Shown here: positions 33,851 through 47,440 of the stretch, piece by piece
Layout: every line of letters begins with the position of its first letter
How positions within the stretch are numbered: the stretch's first letter is position 1
DNA from: Apostichopus japonicus
Taxonomy: Eukaryota; Echinodermata; Holothuroidea; Aspidochirotida; Stichopodidae
Assembly (NCBI RefSeq): GCF_037975245.1
Contig: NC_092580.1
Coordinates: 10,017,001-10,081,000 of the forward strand
DNA: 64,000 bases
Direction: 5' to 3'
The notes under the pieces: generated by a model
Told to the model about the DNA's origin: nothing
What the model saw: only the letters and a program-made list of their open reading frames with translations
Databases searched by the model: none
Translations under genes and position numbers: made by a program

Positions 33851-35885
33851 GGACAATGTCTTGAAATCACGTGTACGCAATGTATTTATACTTATAGTGC
33901 GTCATTTGTACACTGTAACGCATAACGTCCAATGTGCCGTAAGATGCTACAATTGCCTACCGTTGACACACAAGCACAAATTTCAGCCTAACCTTTCAGT
34001 ATTAAAAATGTTGCAGTAACATTTAAAGTTTGAAGTAAGCTGTGAGGCTTAGTGAAAGTCAGCATTCTTTCTCCAAACGCTTGTTCAAGATTAGTTATTT
34101 TTAAAGTAAGATGTGGCTGATTGCATTTGAAACCAAACTTGGGTTTTGTCAAAGAATAGTTATCTTTGTCATTTTGCTTACGATATGCTTGATCATACAC
34201 AAAGTTTCCATGACTAACGCCAAGCATGATCTCACAAAGTTGTCCATGACTAAGGCCAAGCATGATTTCCTTCCATCGATTGGTGGGCCTCTAAACCGCG
34301 GGTAGACAACAAAGCTTTAACATACGTGTATAGTTTATGCCAACCCCATAGAAAATGCACGTTAGGTAATGGATAAAGGGAGGAAGGAGGCTAGAATCCA
34401 CGTTTCCAACGCTAGCGGCTTATGCCATTTTGTGAAATTATATCAAGATGTGAAAATTCTTTACGTCATCTTATTACTGAGTTGTTATGATAAACTACAT
34501 TATCTGTAGTATTAGTTACCAAACACACGCGAAAAACATTTACACCAATAGGATTACTAGAACTTAATCCAACTTATAGAGTTAACAACAATCCAACGAG
34601 TATCAGAACATATTTAACTTTTGGTTGTAAAGGATTGTTTTTTGCCGACTAATTTAAATCTCTTATGCAAGAAAATTGTGACTCACGTTTTGGAGGCAGA
34701 TCGTACATGGATGGACAGCAACTCTTTCTAGCAATGCCTTCCTTCCTTCAGGTGTTTATTTGAAATAAACAACGCTTCCAGATTTTAATGTTGGGAATTT
34801 AGCTAACATACTGCACTACTAAATATTTTCAGGTATAACTTGGCTTCGTCGTTGTGGAAATTGTTGGCTGCTCGACTATGTTGGACCATGGAGGGGATAT
34901 GAAGTAAATCAGTCTCGTCTCTTCATATTTTCTTGAGCCAAGATTGGCTTAAGATTTTGCTTCTATTTGTTCTATCTCCCAACTGTACAAGTTCCATCAC
35001 GAGCTTTTATTACTGATGCATGCTGAGCATCTCGTAAGTTAAACCGCTTCATCATCACTACTGAGGTCTGAAAAAGGAGAGGCAGATACTGCTTTAGTAG
35101 TTCATTTCGTTGTAGTTAAACTTTTTAAAAGAAAAAGGTCAAAACGAAACCCAAAAGGCCTACAGTAATGTTCTTGGATAAGATGTACCCTTAAAGGACT
35201 TATATGCGTACAGTGTAGTTGGCGAACATTGTTAATTGCACCCTTAAAACCCGATTGGTAAAATATCATCACTTGTTAAAGTTACAAACGTCGTTATCCA
35301 CACAAACGAGATTCTTATTATTTTCTTTTTAAATGTCTTTCTTTATTTTATGTTAGCTTTTATCTGAGCGCGGATTTTACTAGATCGCATGGCTAATTGT
35401 GATTCGGTAGTCAAGAAATGAACTTTTAATAAAAACATCTATAACAAAACGTTATGTTCGGATACTTTTGGTATACAATACGTAAACATACGTCTGCATG
35501 ACATACGGTTACCATTTTTCACTTTTGCTGTTACCAACGTAGGACTTTCAAACGCCAACTCTTGTTAAAGTTACTTGCGTTAGGCCTTGCATTCTGGATT
35601 TGCATGAAATATAATATATATACAGACACAATCTGATAATTCAAAAGCCAATCGTAAGCTAATCTACAGAATAAGTCATAGACAAAACCGTAGGCCATCT
35701 CACTGTGACTTGATGTAATAGTATACATACGACTTCTAAATGTAATGATCCTAATATATTAACAGTTAGGCGTAACACTATATTAGCTTAGTCGTTCCTT
35801 TTCAGCTTTCTTAGTAATTTTGATACATTTACCTGTTGCATACCAAGATCCCATGAAAATGTAGGTCCTGAAAAGTCCGAGTTCA
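33851..35885. other. No gene recognised
   Basis: AT-rich sequence. Two overlapping opposite-strand frames at 33988-34305 are translations of the same segment (repeated catgactaa..gccaagcatga words near 34210-34260) and show no domain. Confidence 0.4.
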
Positions 35886-36985
35886 ATTAATCGAAGCCCA
35901 AGTTGCTTCGATTGTAAATTTTGTCACGTGGTTTTGCGCCTTTCAATGTTGCTCGCATATGAATATGCCAATAAAGTTCGAATGCTCCACTGATATTAAC
36001 GCACGCTCAGTATCAATGTTTTCGCACACTAGAACAGATACAACGAAGTTAATTTGGCTATTTAATCGAAGCCCGTGGCTTCGATTGCAGGAATTGTAGA
36101 TTTGTCACTTGTTATTGCACCTTCCTATGTATATAATTTCAGTAAAGTTCGCATGCTCCTTGACATTAAAAGAATTGTCTGGTGGAAGATTTGGATACAT
36201 TGTCCTCATAGTTCTTATTGTTTTCTTTCTAACCAGGTGAAATTTTTCCCCATTCGACTTTTTCTTCTTGTAGAAATCTGGTTTTCAAATTCACCAATTT
36301 TCACCAAAAGCACTGTTTGTTCGAACGCATCTATTCGGCGAATGACGTACATAGTGCGGACAAATAGGCAAAACTAGCGACTTGAAATTAGCACTCCCAT
36401 TTCCGCAGCAAATAAATTGTACACGCACAGGTGGTTGCCTATTATTTATAACGTAACATCGCGAACGTATGTTTACAACCTAGCTTACCATGCCATGTTG
36501 GTACGTACATAGCATTGCACATAATACACCCTCACATTCAAACAACACTCAAACCGTTCTTTAAAATCGCTGAAATAAAATTCATGGATCAACTTTACAG
36601 TAAAAGGAAGCTTGAAAAGTATTTGGAACATCGAAAGATGAAACTAAATGTAGTACCAAGAAGCTCGGGCTTCGCAGAAATGTCCGAATGCAACCGTAAG
36701 AGTAGCCTACACGCGAACATTCGTTTTTTTTTAAGGTAACTTCTAAGGACTTTGCCAGACAATTCTTTTAACACACGCTCACTATGTACGTATTCTTACA
36801 TTAGAAAAGATACGACGCATTTAACTTGATTATTTAATCGTAGCCCTCAGCTTCGATTGCAGGAATGATAGATTTGTCACTTATTTTTGCACCTTCTTAT
36901 GTATATAACAGTAAAGTTAGCATGCTCCAATTACATTAACACACGCTCAGTATGAACGTTTTCGGACACTCCAACCATACATAAC
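35886..36985 (+). repeat. ~175-bp tandem repeat, 3 units, middle one interrupted
   Basis: Units start ttaatcgaagccc/ttaatcgtagccc at 35886, 36061 and 36833 and share gcttcgattg, tttgtcac, catgctcc, cattaacacacgctca. Each begins with a small palindrome (gaagccc..gcttcg). Unit 2 is split by the 598-bp element at 36170-36767. Confidence 0.75.
36170..36767. mobile_element. 598-bp non-autonomous element with TTAA target duplication
   Basis: Ends are perfect inverted repeats AAGAATTGTCTGG and CCAGACAATTCTT. TTAA flanks both (36166-36169, 36768-36771). Undisturbed repeat units nearby read cattaacacacgctc, which is exactly the empty site. TTAA suggests a piggyBac-like MITE; because the flanking bases are also symmetric, a TA duplication with a 14-bp terminus (mariner-like) cannot be excluded. 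No transposase. Confidence 0.85.
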
Positions 36986-39900
36986 TTGACTGTAATTTGT
37001 GGCGGATAGCCCTCCAATATCTCTACTCACGAGTACTTCAATACGAAGTGATGGTTACTTTTGCTCATCTACTACGGCTTCGTTCGAAGTATGATTAACT
37101 GTTACGCAGTACGGGTCAACTGTTCTATGAAATGGTAATTGTTGACCGTATAACTAACTCACTGTACCAATGTCCAACAAATAGTTGAATTATACTGATT
37201 GAACTTTTACAAAAAAACATTCTTAGTCCCTTTAAATTCCTTAATAACTTTGCCCAAGGAGACTGACGTTGATTGTGTTAAAAGTACTTCACCATTTTCA
37301 AATCCCTCTAACAGTTACGACCCCGAGAACCGCATATCTGCTGCTACATACTATCGACAATTTCAAATCGGATGAATTTGAAAGTACGTTCTAAAAGAAG
37401 TATCATTATTACCCTGTATAACTGACATACCTTCCAGAACAAATGGAAGTTGCAATTTGAAACTGATACCCATATAACGTACATAATTGATGGGCTTCGA
37501 TGTATTTTGCCTGCAAGTTCAACTATGTCTAGTTTCAAAAAGTCGCTAAAGTAGAAAACCATGTCAATATGATTTTAGACATGATGGATAGAACTGTATA
37601 TGTAAATAGTGTAGACTATAAATTGCTGAGCATCGATTTAATGCATCAGTTCTTGAGCATTAATCTCCATTTTGTGAACAACATCTAGGTGTGTATCGTA
37701 GAGTAATCAATTGCGATTTCATTTTGCGTCATAGTCAGTAGCATCGTTGCTGTAACAGACGAATATTAATTAAATGGATATTTTAACGTTAATGTTATAC
37801 TTAAAGTCTATGACCGGAAGCCATACGTCTGAAGGTCACTTAACCTGACCTTTAGGTGACTGGTCGTCTTACTCCAGAGTCAGGTGGTGGGTTTGGGATA
37901 TACTCCTTCGCTACTGTTAAACTGCTAAACGTACAGTGCATGTGGTTAAAACAATGCAGAGACCACTAGGGTGATACGAATGCCCGGGAAGCAAGAAACT
38001 GAAAGAATAGGCCAAATCAAACCTTTAAGGATGATAAAACAGATACTCGATCATACTTGTTAAACATTCTCGAAATCTGATTGGCCCGTTGTCGTCAGCT
38101 GACAGTACTCCTATGGATAATACACTGTAAAAATCACCAACGGATTTTGGGTAGCTACCTAAGCTTATTCAATGCAAACGAATCACTGAACTTCTGTGAA
38201 ACGAATCACATTAACTATGGTATGACAAGTAGCCCCTCAATGAAAATACTCCTTGACCAAATGATGACCACAACCTCTGAGCCTGATGTATAGGCCTATG
38301 CTAACCGTATACGGGTGAGAGCAACAAGGATAACCTCATTTAACAATACTGGCAATACTGTTATTAGGGTTAATATTATGACGTTAAGCGGCCATCGAAA
38401 TGAAAAGTAGGTCTAACGTAAGTAATAGTATAAGAAGTTATTTGGAGGCCTCGACTAAAGAGAGGCAATGTTCAAATGTCCTGAGAGCAGCGATCCAAGG
38501 AATAGAACTAACGAAAGACAGTTATACACCATAGTTGACTAGCCATTCTCAGAACACCGTCGATATTAACACTAACGTAACTTCTAACTGATAGGCCTAG
38601 GCCTACTGTTACTGATCGGGTATACAACAGCAAAATGTATTCCAGAAATGCACAATTCAAGGAACAGCTTTTTCTCGTCAGATCAAATGTCTAAGCCATT
38701 GTACTACAAAAGTCAACTTATTGTGTAAGAACTTTCTTGGTGGAATTGTTCACATGTATTTACGACCTAGATTTAAGCTATATAGCTAGTACAGTACAGA
38801 GTGTACTATACTAAGTACGTAGAACGTAGTACACAATGACTGTTAGGTCAACTTTTTTTTATTATTATCGCAGAACACACAGGTGCGTATTGCTATGCCC
38901 ACTGGCATTGATTTGAGATGACCAAGAGGAATCGAGGAAAAAACCGGCGAGGAGCCTTGTGTTGCTAAGTAGCAACGAATCCTGTCGTCTGCTCGTGTCT
39001 GTGTACAATTGTGAGTCCCGATAGGCTGCGTGCGTTCTTTAGCTGCAGTTCGATTTTTTTAAAGAAAATACTTAAAATGGAAATGTTGGAATTGAAAATT
39101 GAGGTTAACATTGAAAAATGTACCACTTAGCTAGATTACACTGTTCACGCACCTTTACCAGGACGGTGATAGCTATGAGACCAGGGGATGAATAATAGTA
39201 AATATAGTAGCTTTTAATGCCTTACCACCGCTTTCCAGTTTTAGTTGATATCTTGCTGTACATGCAACGAAACGCTAAACAATCTGCCTAAACTGCGTTA
39301 GAACTGAGAAATATATCCTATGACTTGAATAGATAGCAGCCTTCCTGAAATGGACCGACGTTATAACACTACCCCTAATCAGATAATGAAGTTCCGACAG
39401 AGTGCTTTTTTAAGTAAACCCCTGGAAAGGGGTGTTTCCCTACGCTTGCGCAATAAAATCTGTCCCTGACGTAACTTGTTCCGTGAAGCGTCTCCATTGT
39501 TCAATAAGCTACGTAATACTTTCTATGGTGTGTTTTCTTCGTGGTGGAAAAATATACATGATAACCCTAAGTTTTGTATAAATGACCTTCTGGCATCATG
39601 TAAAGGCTTCTGCATTAAGTATGTCAACTTTTAATCAATATGCATAACCAACAAACACTGGGTGTATTCCGACGAAACATTCCGGGCGCCCCAAATTATT
39701 TCCAAACATTTCTTGTTCTCTGGTAACATTTTACTAACAACCCGTGGCAAAAACAAAAGACGGGTCTCAAAAAGAGTAAGTAATCTTTCTTTCGATGGTA
39801 TCTCCTTCTGTTGTTCTTTTAGCTATTGTTAAAGTGGGGGGAATTCCTCCCATTACCTCAATGGTCCCTACCGCCTGATGTTTGGCATGATAGTCCTTCT

Positions 39901-40112
39901 TTTTGTCTAGAGGTTAATTAAAAACACACCTAATAAGTGGAGTGTTCTCTGAATGGATTAAGTCTAACGATTCATCATATTTGACACACTAAATGTGTAT
40001 GTGTTATACTTGTATATAGGTAGTCCTAAAGCATAGATGTAGGCCGATATACTAACGTTAGATATACAGTACAGCGAGAGGTCTGATTCTATACTCAAAG
40101 TTCTGTGCTTAC
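36986..40112. other. No gene recognised
   Basis: Mixed AT-rich sequence; no recognised domain. A plus-strand frame at 38081-38293 has a non-ATG start and no domain. Confidence 0.4.
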
Positions 40113-40245
40113 CTTTTCTTGTTTTCCATTGGATGTCACCAAATCCGTCATTTTCGCGCCAACACTTCTTTTTAACAACGAGTCTTTTAGTAAGTAAAAG
40201 CGGTTGCATTAGAAAAATGAATGTAAGTGTGACTTGTTGTTTCAT
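40113..40245 (-). CDS. First exon of a secreted or membrane protein, HRM-like motif
   Basis: A true ATG at 40245 opens MKQQVTLTFIFLMQPLLL, a plausible signal peptide, followed by KKKCWRENDGFGDIQWKTRK, ending at an AAAG|GTAAGC donor (44 codons + 1 nt). Cys followed by G-x-I-x-W-x-T-x-x-G resembles the start of the hormone-receptor (HRM) domain near the N-terminus of adhesion-type GPCRs. This is suggestive only; the rest of the domain would lie on later exons that I could not find. The frame continues 49 codons past the donor without domain features. Confidence 0.45.
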
Positions 40246-40732
40246 GGCTATGGTTTAACGTCACTGTTCAGCGGTCATAAAGGAGATCCCTTGAGTGGAT
40301 TTATTCACAAAGCCACACAAAAATACCGCAGCAGACTGTCCCAAATGATGTTAAAAGCACTCATTAAACATTAATGGTAAACCAGAGGGTCATCCGAGTA
40401 ACAAAACAAACGAGAAAAACATACTAATCTAATTAACCACAATGCAGAACATGAAAAATACGTACTCACTATGCCAAAACACACGTAAAGTGAAGTGCGT
40501 TGCACAAACGGGAACTTCCCTCTTGCGCAAGCAATGATGTCATTCTTGTAATATAGCACCAGTGTATTGCAGGTGTTTATGAGTTTTAATATGGACTCGC
40601 GTCATGGTTGTTTTCGGGAGTTGATACGCTACGTGGCATTTGAGAGACAGAGGGACGAGTTGTAACGCGCTGTATAGTAATAAGGACCTCATGATGAGGT
40701 AGCCTATGCTACGTTAAAGGAACACACTCACA

Positions 40733-40734
<2 letters not shown>

Positions 40735-40787
<53 letters not shown>

Positions 40788-40920
40788 TACTGAAAAATCG
40801 TAATAAGTTGGTAAATCAAGAACAGTGAAAAAACTTCCAGCCTCCACCGGGATTCGAACCCGGCCTCCCGCTCTGTGCGCGTTCACCCTAACCACTAGGC
40901 TATGGACGTTGATTGTATGT
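40735..40920 (-). repeat. tRNA-derived SINE with (TA)n tail
   Basis: On the minus strand a head with A box tagcctagtggttag and B box gggttcgaatcccgg is followed by a tRNA-unrelated body (ggaggctggaag to gatttttcagtaat) and a TA repeat (40736-40780). The intact RNA polymerase III promoter boxes suggest a young copy. The open frame across it (40782-41057) is a SINE translation. Confidence 0.75.
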
Positions 40921-41692
40921 CCAGAGGTTCGGAACCGGTAAGGAAGATCGTAATCCCGCTGTAAGCGTTTGTCACCTGTATCGAACATTAATAGTTCTGT
41001 TTTTGTTGACATATTTTGCCTTATACTTACCAAGTATGCGGTTAACCTGTTTTCCATCAGGAAAATCCAACGAGGAAAAGTGTGTTGTCAACAAACACGA
41101 ACAGAAGTTAACATGAAAATATTCAGAAAAAGGAAAATGTATTGTTAACATTCACGAACATCTAAAACAAATGAAACCAAGTATTTGCCACGTTATATCA
41201 AACTGTGAGTCTCTTAAGAGAGGCAAGAACCTTGGCAATAGAAAGAATCGGATTAGTAATGACGAAACTAAACTTGTGTGGAGCCAATGGTTCCTTTCGA
41301 GAGTGCAAGACGGTGTTCTTATGGACGTTACAGGAAATTGCAAATACTACTTATTGAGTAACGGGACTTATTATTAGTCTTATGGTTGACACATTTCCCT
41401 GGTAGAGGTATGCCAAGTTTCGTATCGAGTCTATCTTGTCTCATTCGACATAACCACAGAAATGAAAAAGTTTTTTTATTTGCTAATAAAAAAACAACTT
41501 ACTCTCATACATTTATGGGAAAACGTTGATGTCATGACTTGATCAACATTCCTTGAACTTGACTATAGCTATAGTGAACTTCATTGAAATGATTGGATTC
41601 CAGCCGATTCTCATGGTATTTTCAGTTAGAACTGGTAAAGGTTAGTATCATCCGTAATCAGTTAGAACTGCAGGATGTGTGGTACAATTTCG

Positions 41693-42128
41693 TAATATGT
41701 GTCACACTAATGACCAGTTTCTGCTGAGGAGGACTTATAAACGGTAAAATACCAAACACACCATCCTATGCACACAGATTGACTAACCAGACTACTTTAA
41801 AGGTTTCGCCAATAATTTCGTCCACATTTTAACAGAAAGTGGATGACACTTTACTGCAAATCGCTTTACAAATGCAATTTGAACCATTCTTACAAGGTAC
41901 TATGCACTATGTCAAGCGTTGGGACAGTTGTTTAGGCTGCTAATCAGTTATAAGTCGAAGCAGCCTTTGCGTAATGAATTCGTATGTTCGTAATTGGTAA
42001 CACAGTAGCATCTGCTGACAGGTCTCACATGTTTTACGGTTTTGTTATAACACACTTCAGTTTTTACTGATTAGCGGCTGTCTCTTATTTCCCATCACAT
42101 ACTGATCAAGCTATGTACATTGGGCGGG
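41693..42128 (+). repeat. Dispersed repeat R, copy 2
   Basis: Collinear with 18286-18718 in the same orientation, with scattered substitutions and small indels. The right limit is at tatgtacattgg. Confidence 0.75.
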
Positions 42129-44570
42129 GCTTCATATTAACCAACAGAAAGTGAACAAAATTAAACGATAAGAACTACTTAAAAGGAAACTAGTTTCAGT
42201 TGTTGCTTTAATAATACCTTTCCCTCCTTTCGAAACAAAGCCTATTAAAAGTTAACAACTCTACTGGGTCATTAAATTTGGTCATAAACGTTTATTGCAG
42301 TGAGTCATAAATATTTTCCTCCATAAACATTTATCGCACGTATAGTGATAATATCTCCATTATAGGTTTACACAGACAACGAATTATCCATCAGATTAAA
42401 AACCAAGGCTCGGAGACAAAAAACGGATATATCCACAGAATAATATACATAGTAACGCATCATGTCGGAATATAATGATGGGGAGTGTCAAAAACACATT
42501 TCTTCACAATCGAGTACTTAAGTATGTTATTTAGATCCTCCTGCAAGCAGGAACTCGCGAAGAAGCCACCATTGGCGAGTATACACTACAATCGCATTTT
42601 AATGCTTTAGTGCAAACTTATCCTAGCTCTAAAAGGCTATTTCTTGCATAATATAAAAACATTCTATGGAAACTGTTTTTTTTTTAAACCTTGACGGTAG
42701 TAAATCTCGAAGCTGTTAGACTGGAATATGTAAGGAATACATTTCAGCAGGAAATATTCGAGTCAAAGTGAACTCCCTTTTCTCACAATATCATATTATG
42801 TAGCCTACATATAGCATACACTGTAGAAAACACACTCACATTTCTACCCCTCTTGACCCCACCTCCCCTTATCTCTCCTTCAACCTGCCTGACCTCTCTG
42901 AGCACCGACTTTCGGACTTTCACTGGCTCACACCCAAGAATTCCATCTCCATATCAACTATATTGACAAGGTATATAGATAAAGAGGTATATTATAGAAA
43001 TAGAAAGTCGAGATATATGGATTGTTCATGGATATTGAAATAGTTTTTAAGTTTGTTCTCGGCATCCATCACATTAAATGATAAGAACATACCTTCTCTT
43101 AACCTTATTGACACATGTGCTATATACGCAATCGCATGAATCAGGGGAATCCCCTGATATTACGAAACATTTGTTAAAATACTTAAAAAGTATGTTGACA
43201 TAAATTATTGCCCGTCTGGTTTCAAATGTAAAATATAACATCATCAGCGCTTAGTTACAGGAGATGCTGTTGTCAGTTTGTTATGTCTAGTTCAGATACT
43301 GGTTTCATACTTGTTTGGGCTTTTCCATGTATAAGGACGCATGAATGCATTTGGTTGATGATATAACAATAAAACAAAAAAACAACAAATATAAACAATA
43401 ACAAATCGCATAACATATACTGGATACAGTTAGCGTAGTCTATGCTTCGCGTGTAAGATAAGGGACGGAAAGTGTGACTAACCTGTGCAATTTTGCAGCA
43501 AATTGCACAGTTTGGAGTGGAAAATATGTTAATAGTTCATAACTCTGCATTAATTACTTGATTAAGTCCGGTATAGAATGTACAACTGGAATGGGTTAGA
43601 TATTTTAATGTAATGAAACGATAGCAGGAGAAATATGTAACTCTATATGTCGCACGTTATGCTTTCCCAACCGTTGTTTTACAAGCAGTATGGTATCTGA
43701 AGAACAACCCTAAATTGAGGATGACGTCACAGTCGCATAATTAGTTGAGTATTATGCCCTTGGCTGTATATATGGTAATTGAAACTGGGAATATTTTTGT
43801 CACAAGTTTCGCTTTGCAAGTATTCAACAGGACAAGATATACTTGTTTGGTTTTGCATCGCCTTTTGCAAAATGAAACTGAAACAGAATTTTCTTGGGGA
43901 TAGGCTATTGGTTGTCAAAGGTCGTTCTAAAGTTGTAGTTGTTGTTTCAATTTAATTTGCTTTTAGAATAACACAATGAATGATATAGACACGTATGATC
44001 TTTGCGGAATTGTAAGAATGTGGTGACGAATATTGGCATACTCCAACGGTAAGTGTACGAATGACCCATAGACGAGAACGAAACTATGATAGTTGTAAAG
44101 TACGTTTAGTCAAGATGGTGTCAAGTCTGCAAAACGGTTAGATTCAAATTTTAATGAACGAAAAACAAACCTGTTAAATTACTGCTTACCTGTTGTCAAA
44201 GTGCATGTGAAAGAAAACGTATCAGTTAGAATTGGATCTCTTCGTTAAAAGTAAACTGAAAACGTAGGCCTATACAAAACATACAAAATGAAACGAAAGC
44301 TGGTTTCGTTTCGGCTTTTCTCATGAGGATCGAATCGTCAAGCCCTCTAACGCTTTTAAAATTTCACCGTTTATACACATTTATTACATCATGACAAAAC
44401 GGTAATTTTCAATTTTTTGACCTTTTTTGGCAAGATGGTGATGTCCCTTCCGTAGTATACGATGAGCCGGTGATTGAAATATAAAATTCATAAAGAATTA
44501 ATTAAAGGAACTAGGAAAGAACTTGACGTTTGAAAAAAAAGAGTTCTATGGAGTAATTCTGGCTCGTATG
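42129..44570. other. No gene recognised
   Basis: AT-rich sequence with no recognisable domain; short (caa)n-type stretches near 43370-43400. Confidence 0.4.
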
Positions 44571-44792
44571 AAAACATTCAAAGTATACTTCCTCATCAGT
44601 TGTTTCGCACAAAGCGAAACTCCTTATTCCGACCGTAATGAGCGTGTGATAAAACTATGGCATCTTCAGAAACAAACAGTTCCGTTTTCAGTATCGTGGC
44701 AAACAGATACTTCCTCCTTTTGGTGGAAACACCCATTCAACTTTAACTCACACCTGCGCCAAAAATTATCACAACATTATGAAGAACAATAA
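44571..44792 (+). CDS. Possible small secreted peptide ORF (weak)
   Basis: The ATG at 44571 gives MKTFKVYFLISCFAQS, a short hydrophobic N-terminus, and a 73-residue ORF with no recognised motif and only the one Cys in the hydrophobic part. No splice or promoter evidence was found. Confidence 0.2.
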   Translation, partial: KTFKVYFLISCFAQSETPYSDRNERVIKLWHLQKQTVPFSVSWQTDTSSFWWKHPFNFNSHLRQKLSQHYEEQ

Positions 44793-44981
44793 CAAAAACA
44801 ATGTTCAACTATAGAATCTAGGTCAATCGTGAGATATCTTATTCGTATAGGCTTTTGTAAGAGTAACTCGACCTTTACGCAGAGCCGAATGTTAACTCCC
44901 GCTCATCTGACATCGCATCACATTTTAAAATTTTTGTTGTTGTATAAATTGGCCTAACCGGCATCTAACATTGTTAATTAC

Positions 44982-45150
44982 AGAGTCCACACCGCACTCT
45001 TGCCCCACAACAACTGTTTTCAGATCAATCCAATTCTTCACTATTCTAACAAACGATCTCACAGTTTTGACAATTGAAAGCAGCCTCGCTCTTATACGCA
45101 GCCTGTGCTTCGAGTGAAAATATGAATTTTCTGTGCAAATATCACATTGC
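44982..45150 (-). CDS. Candidate internal or terminal exon, Arg-rich helical protein
   Basis: The acceptor gtacttctacag precedes 56 open codons: QCDICTENSYFHSKHRLRIR, then ARLLSIVKTVRSFVRIVKNW. The basic amphipathic repeat of hydrophobic residues looks coding and recalls the segment before cyclic-nucleotide-binding domains in some proteins; that is only an impression. The frame may end at CT|GTAATT (44981) or run on to a TAA at 44925. Confidence 0.4.
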
Positions 45151-47105
45151 CTGTAGAAGTACAGCAAACATATTGCAAAACTAATAGTTATGCGAAATAT
45201 TTGTCATGGCATGTAGAAAATGCCTCCACCGAATCAACCAGCAGATGCTTTTGCTACCTCTCGGGTATTGTTCAGCTTGATGGTTTATACATGTTAAGAG
45301 TTCATAAACGAATTCTATTCAAACGTTGTTACCGTGTGTAATAATCAAGCCTGACCACCTCGATCGATATACTAGCGATGACGAACGAAATGTATGATGC
45401 TGGAAGATTGAGAAATATATGCAGGAATCTTGCAATCGCGCGTCCAATGCGAAATGCTGGTGCCCAACATTCTCGCTAAAACCTGTTTTATTCCTCACTT
45501 TGAAGGGTAACATGTTATTTTACGTATTTTACATGATCATTCATAATTTGACATGATCATTCCATGTATAAAACTTCTCAGACATTTGTACTGGTATAAA
45601 ATAACCCTGATGGAATAATTAACCTGAAGCTTAAACTCCGCAGAAACTTCACAGGGAAAGAAAAACCTAAATAATCAGTAAAGTAAACACTGTTCATGTT
45701 TGCTCGGCAATATTAACACTATACAATAAGCTGTCGCAATCAAACTGCAGGTATCTTCTCTTTGAGAACGTCTAGGGAATCATTTTCTTAAAAACGTATA
45801 CGAGTTCCCGCTGTCAAATTAACGTCACATCAAATGAAGAGCCAAGATAACGTAGATATATGAGGACGCGAGACAAATGCAATATTATAGTTAGGCTTTA
45901 ACAATAGCACGCGATATCGTGTTAGGCTAGAAACCTATCTTAGTCAATTATGGTAAGCGTTTGCCATTCAACAGGCAGATTTAGAAGTCGTGTTGTTATA
46001 ATTTTCGTGAAACTAGTAAATATTATGGTGATTTCATCAACAAGACTCAATTCAACCTGAACCGCAAGGAGAAGTTATGGACTACAATTGAACTTCACGA
46101 ACAACTTAATTGTTTAAAGATATCCGATCGCGGGATATACCCGGTTTCACTGGAAAACAATACTGGATTTTTAATAATATTTTATTATGTTGAAAATTTT
46201 GTTTTATTTTACTCCACATCAACTTTTGCTTCCAAACAGGAAGCTGTTTCGAAAGTTGACACAACAAGTCATTACAATCAGACAAATATGAAACTCATGT
46301 TCCTTTTATAGCCCTAGATTTCCGATGACTAATTCAAGATACCGTTTAAATGTAAACAGAAAGAAATACTTCCTTATTTAAAAGAAGCTTATAGAGCTAA
46401 ATTTAGCTTTCACAAAGGTTGTTCTTGTTGTTGTGAATTTAGAAATGATTTTATCATGGTTAAAAACGCTGCAGGAGTTCCTCTGTGACTAATACAGTAT
46501 TTTCTTTGACGATGACATCTACAGAATTCCGAGCCTCAATCATTACTTTTGAAATTGCAAGCCATTTGGATCTTTTTTCTGGCTGGACAAAAAAAAAAAA
46601 ACAATATCTCGTTACAGATGGTCTTCTTTTTTCGATATAGTTTTGATTTAGGGAATAAGAACTTCAAGTTCAATTTCAACTCTATTATATCCCCCCAAAA
46701 GAACAATTGCATGCTCGCATTAAAAATATAAGTATATAGGAATGCATAAAAAATTAAAATATACAAATGGACAAAGAGGTTGAGACAAGTAAAGAGACAA
46801 AGAAGTTAAAGTAGATTAGTAAAATACCATGAACCTAACTATTAAATACATTGTTATAAAGTTTAATACAAAGATGGATAAAGGATGATTTATGTCGCTT
46901 AGTAGCAGAATAAGGTAATCTCATTCGTCCACTACGATGGATTATTGCACTGTTAAGATCTACATATAGGGGTTGGTTGTTATCGTCAAGTACCGTGTTC
47001 ATCATATAGCCTCAAAGTCATGTTGATATGATGAGTCCACAGTAAGCTGATTACACCTAAAATGGATATAGCTTGTCCGATAATGAAATAATAGGTTTTT
47101 TTAAC
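45151..47105. other. No gene recognised
   Basis: AT-rich sequence; open frames have no domain. Confidence 0.4.
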
Positions 47106-47181
47106 AACACCAACTTAAATACTTGTTGGATGAGACTCATTATAACACCAACTTAGATACGTGTTGGATGAGACTCATTAC
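47106..47181. repeat. 38-bp tandem duplication
   Basis: aacaccaacttaaatac..gttggatgagactcatta occurs at 47106 and 47144 with a few changes. Each unit has a small ccaac/gttgg hairpin. It lies inside the decayed LINE tail. Confidence 0.75.
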
Positions 47182-47440
47182 ATCATCAATAAAGTTCTGA
47201 TCACAGTATTTCACAAAACGATGTATTCGGTCTAATTAAGCTCTATTGTCATCCTTTGTAATCAAACCGACCACTGGGGTAGAATTATTAGCAAATTTAA
47301 TTACAGGGCATCTGTTATTTGATGATCTAGCAATTGATGTGTACACAGTAAACAAAAACGGGGCTAAAGCGGGTCCTTTGTGTGCACCGGTATTTGAAAA
47401 TATGTTTTTGACGCACAATCAAATCATCTAATTTTGACAT
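47150..47440 (-). pseudogene. LINE reverse transcriptase fragment, degenerate
   Basis: The minus strand reads NTGAHKGPALAPFLFTVYT (relatives have GAPQG..S..LF), then VIKFANNSTPVVGLI, where the catalytic FADD has become FANN. After a stop it continues DRIHRFVKYCDQNFI, matching the segment after the RT active site. The catalytic aspartates are lost, so it is an old copy. Confidence 0.65.

Noticed and set aside
40782-41057. 91-codon minus-strand frame
   Set aside because: It runs through the tRNA-derived SINE, whose translation gives the VVRVNAHRAGGRVRIPVEAG pattern.
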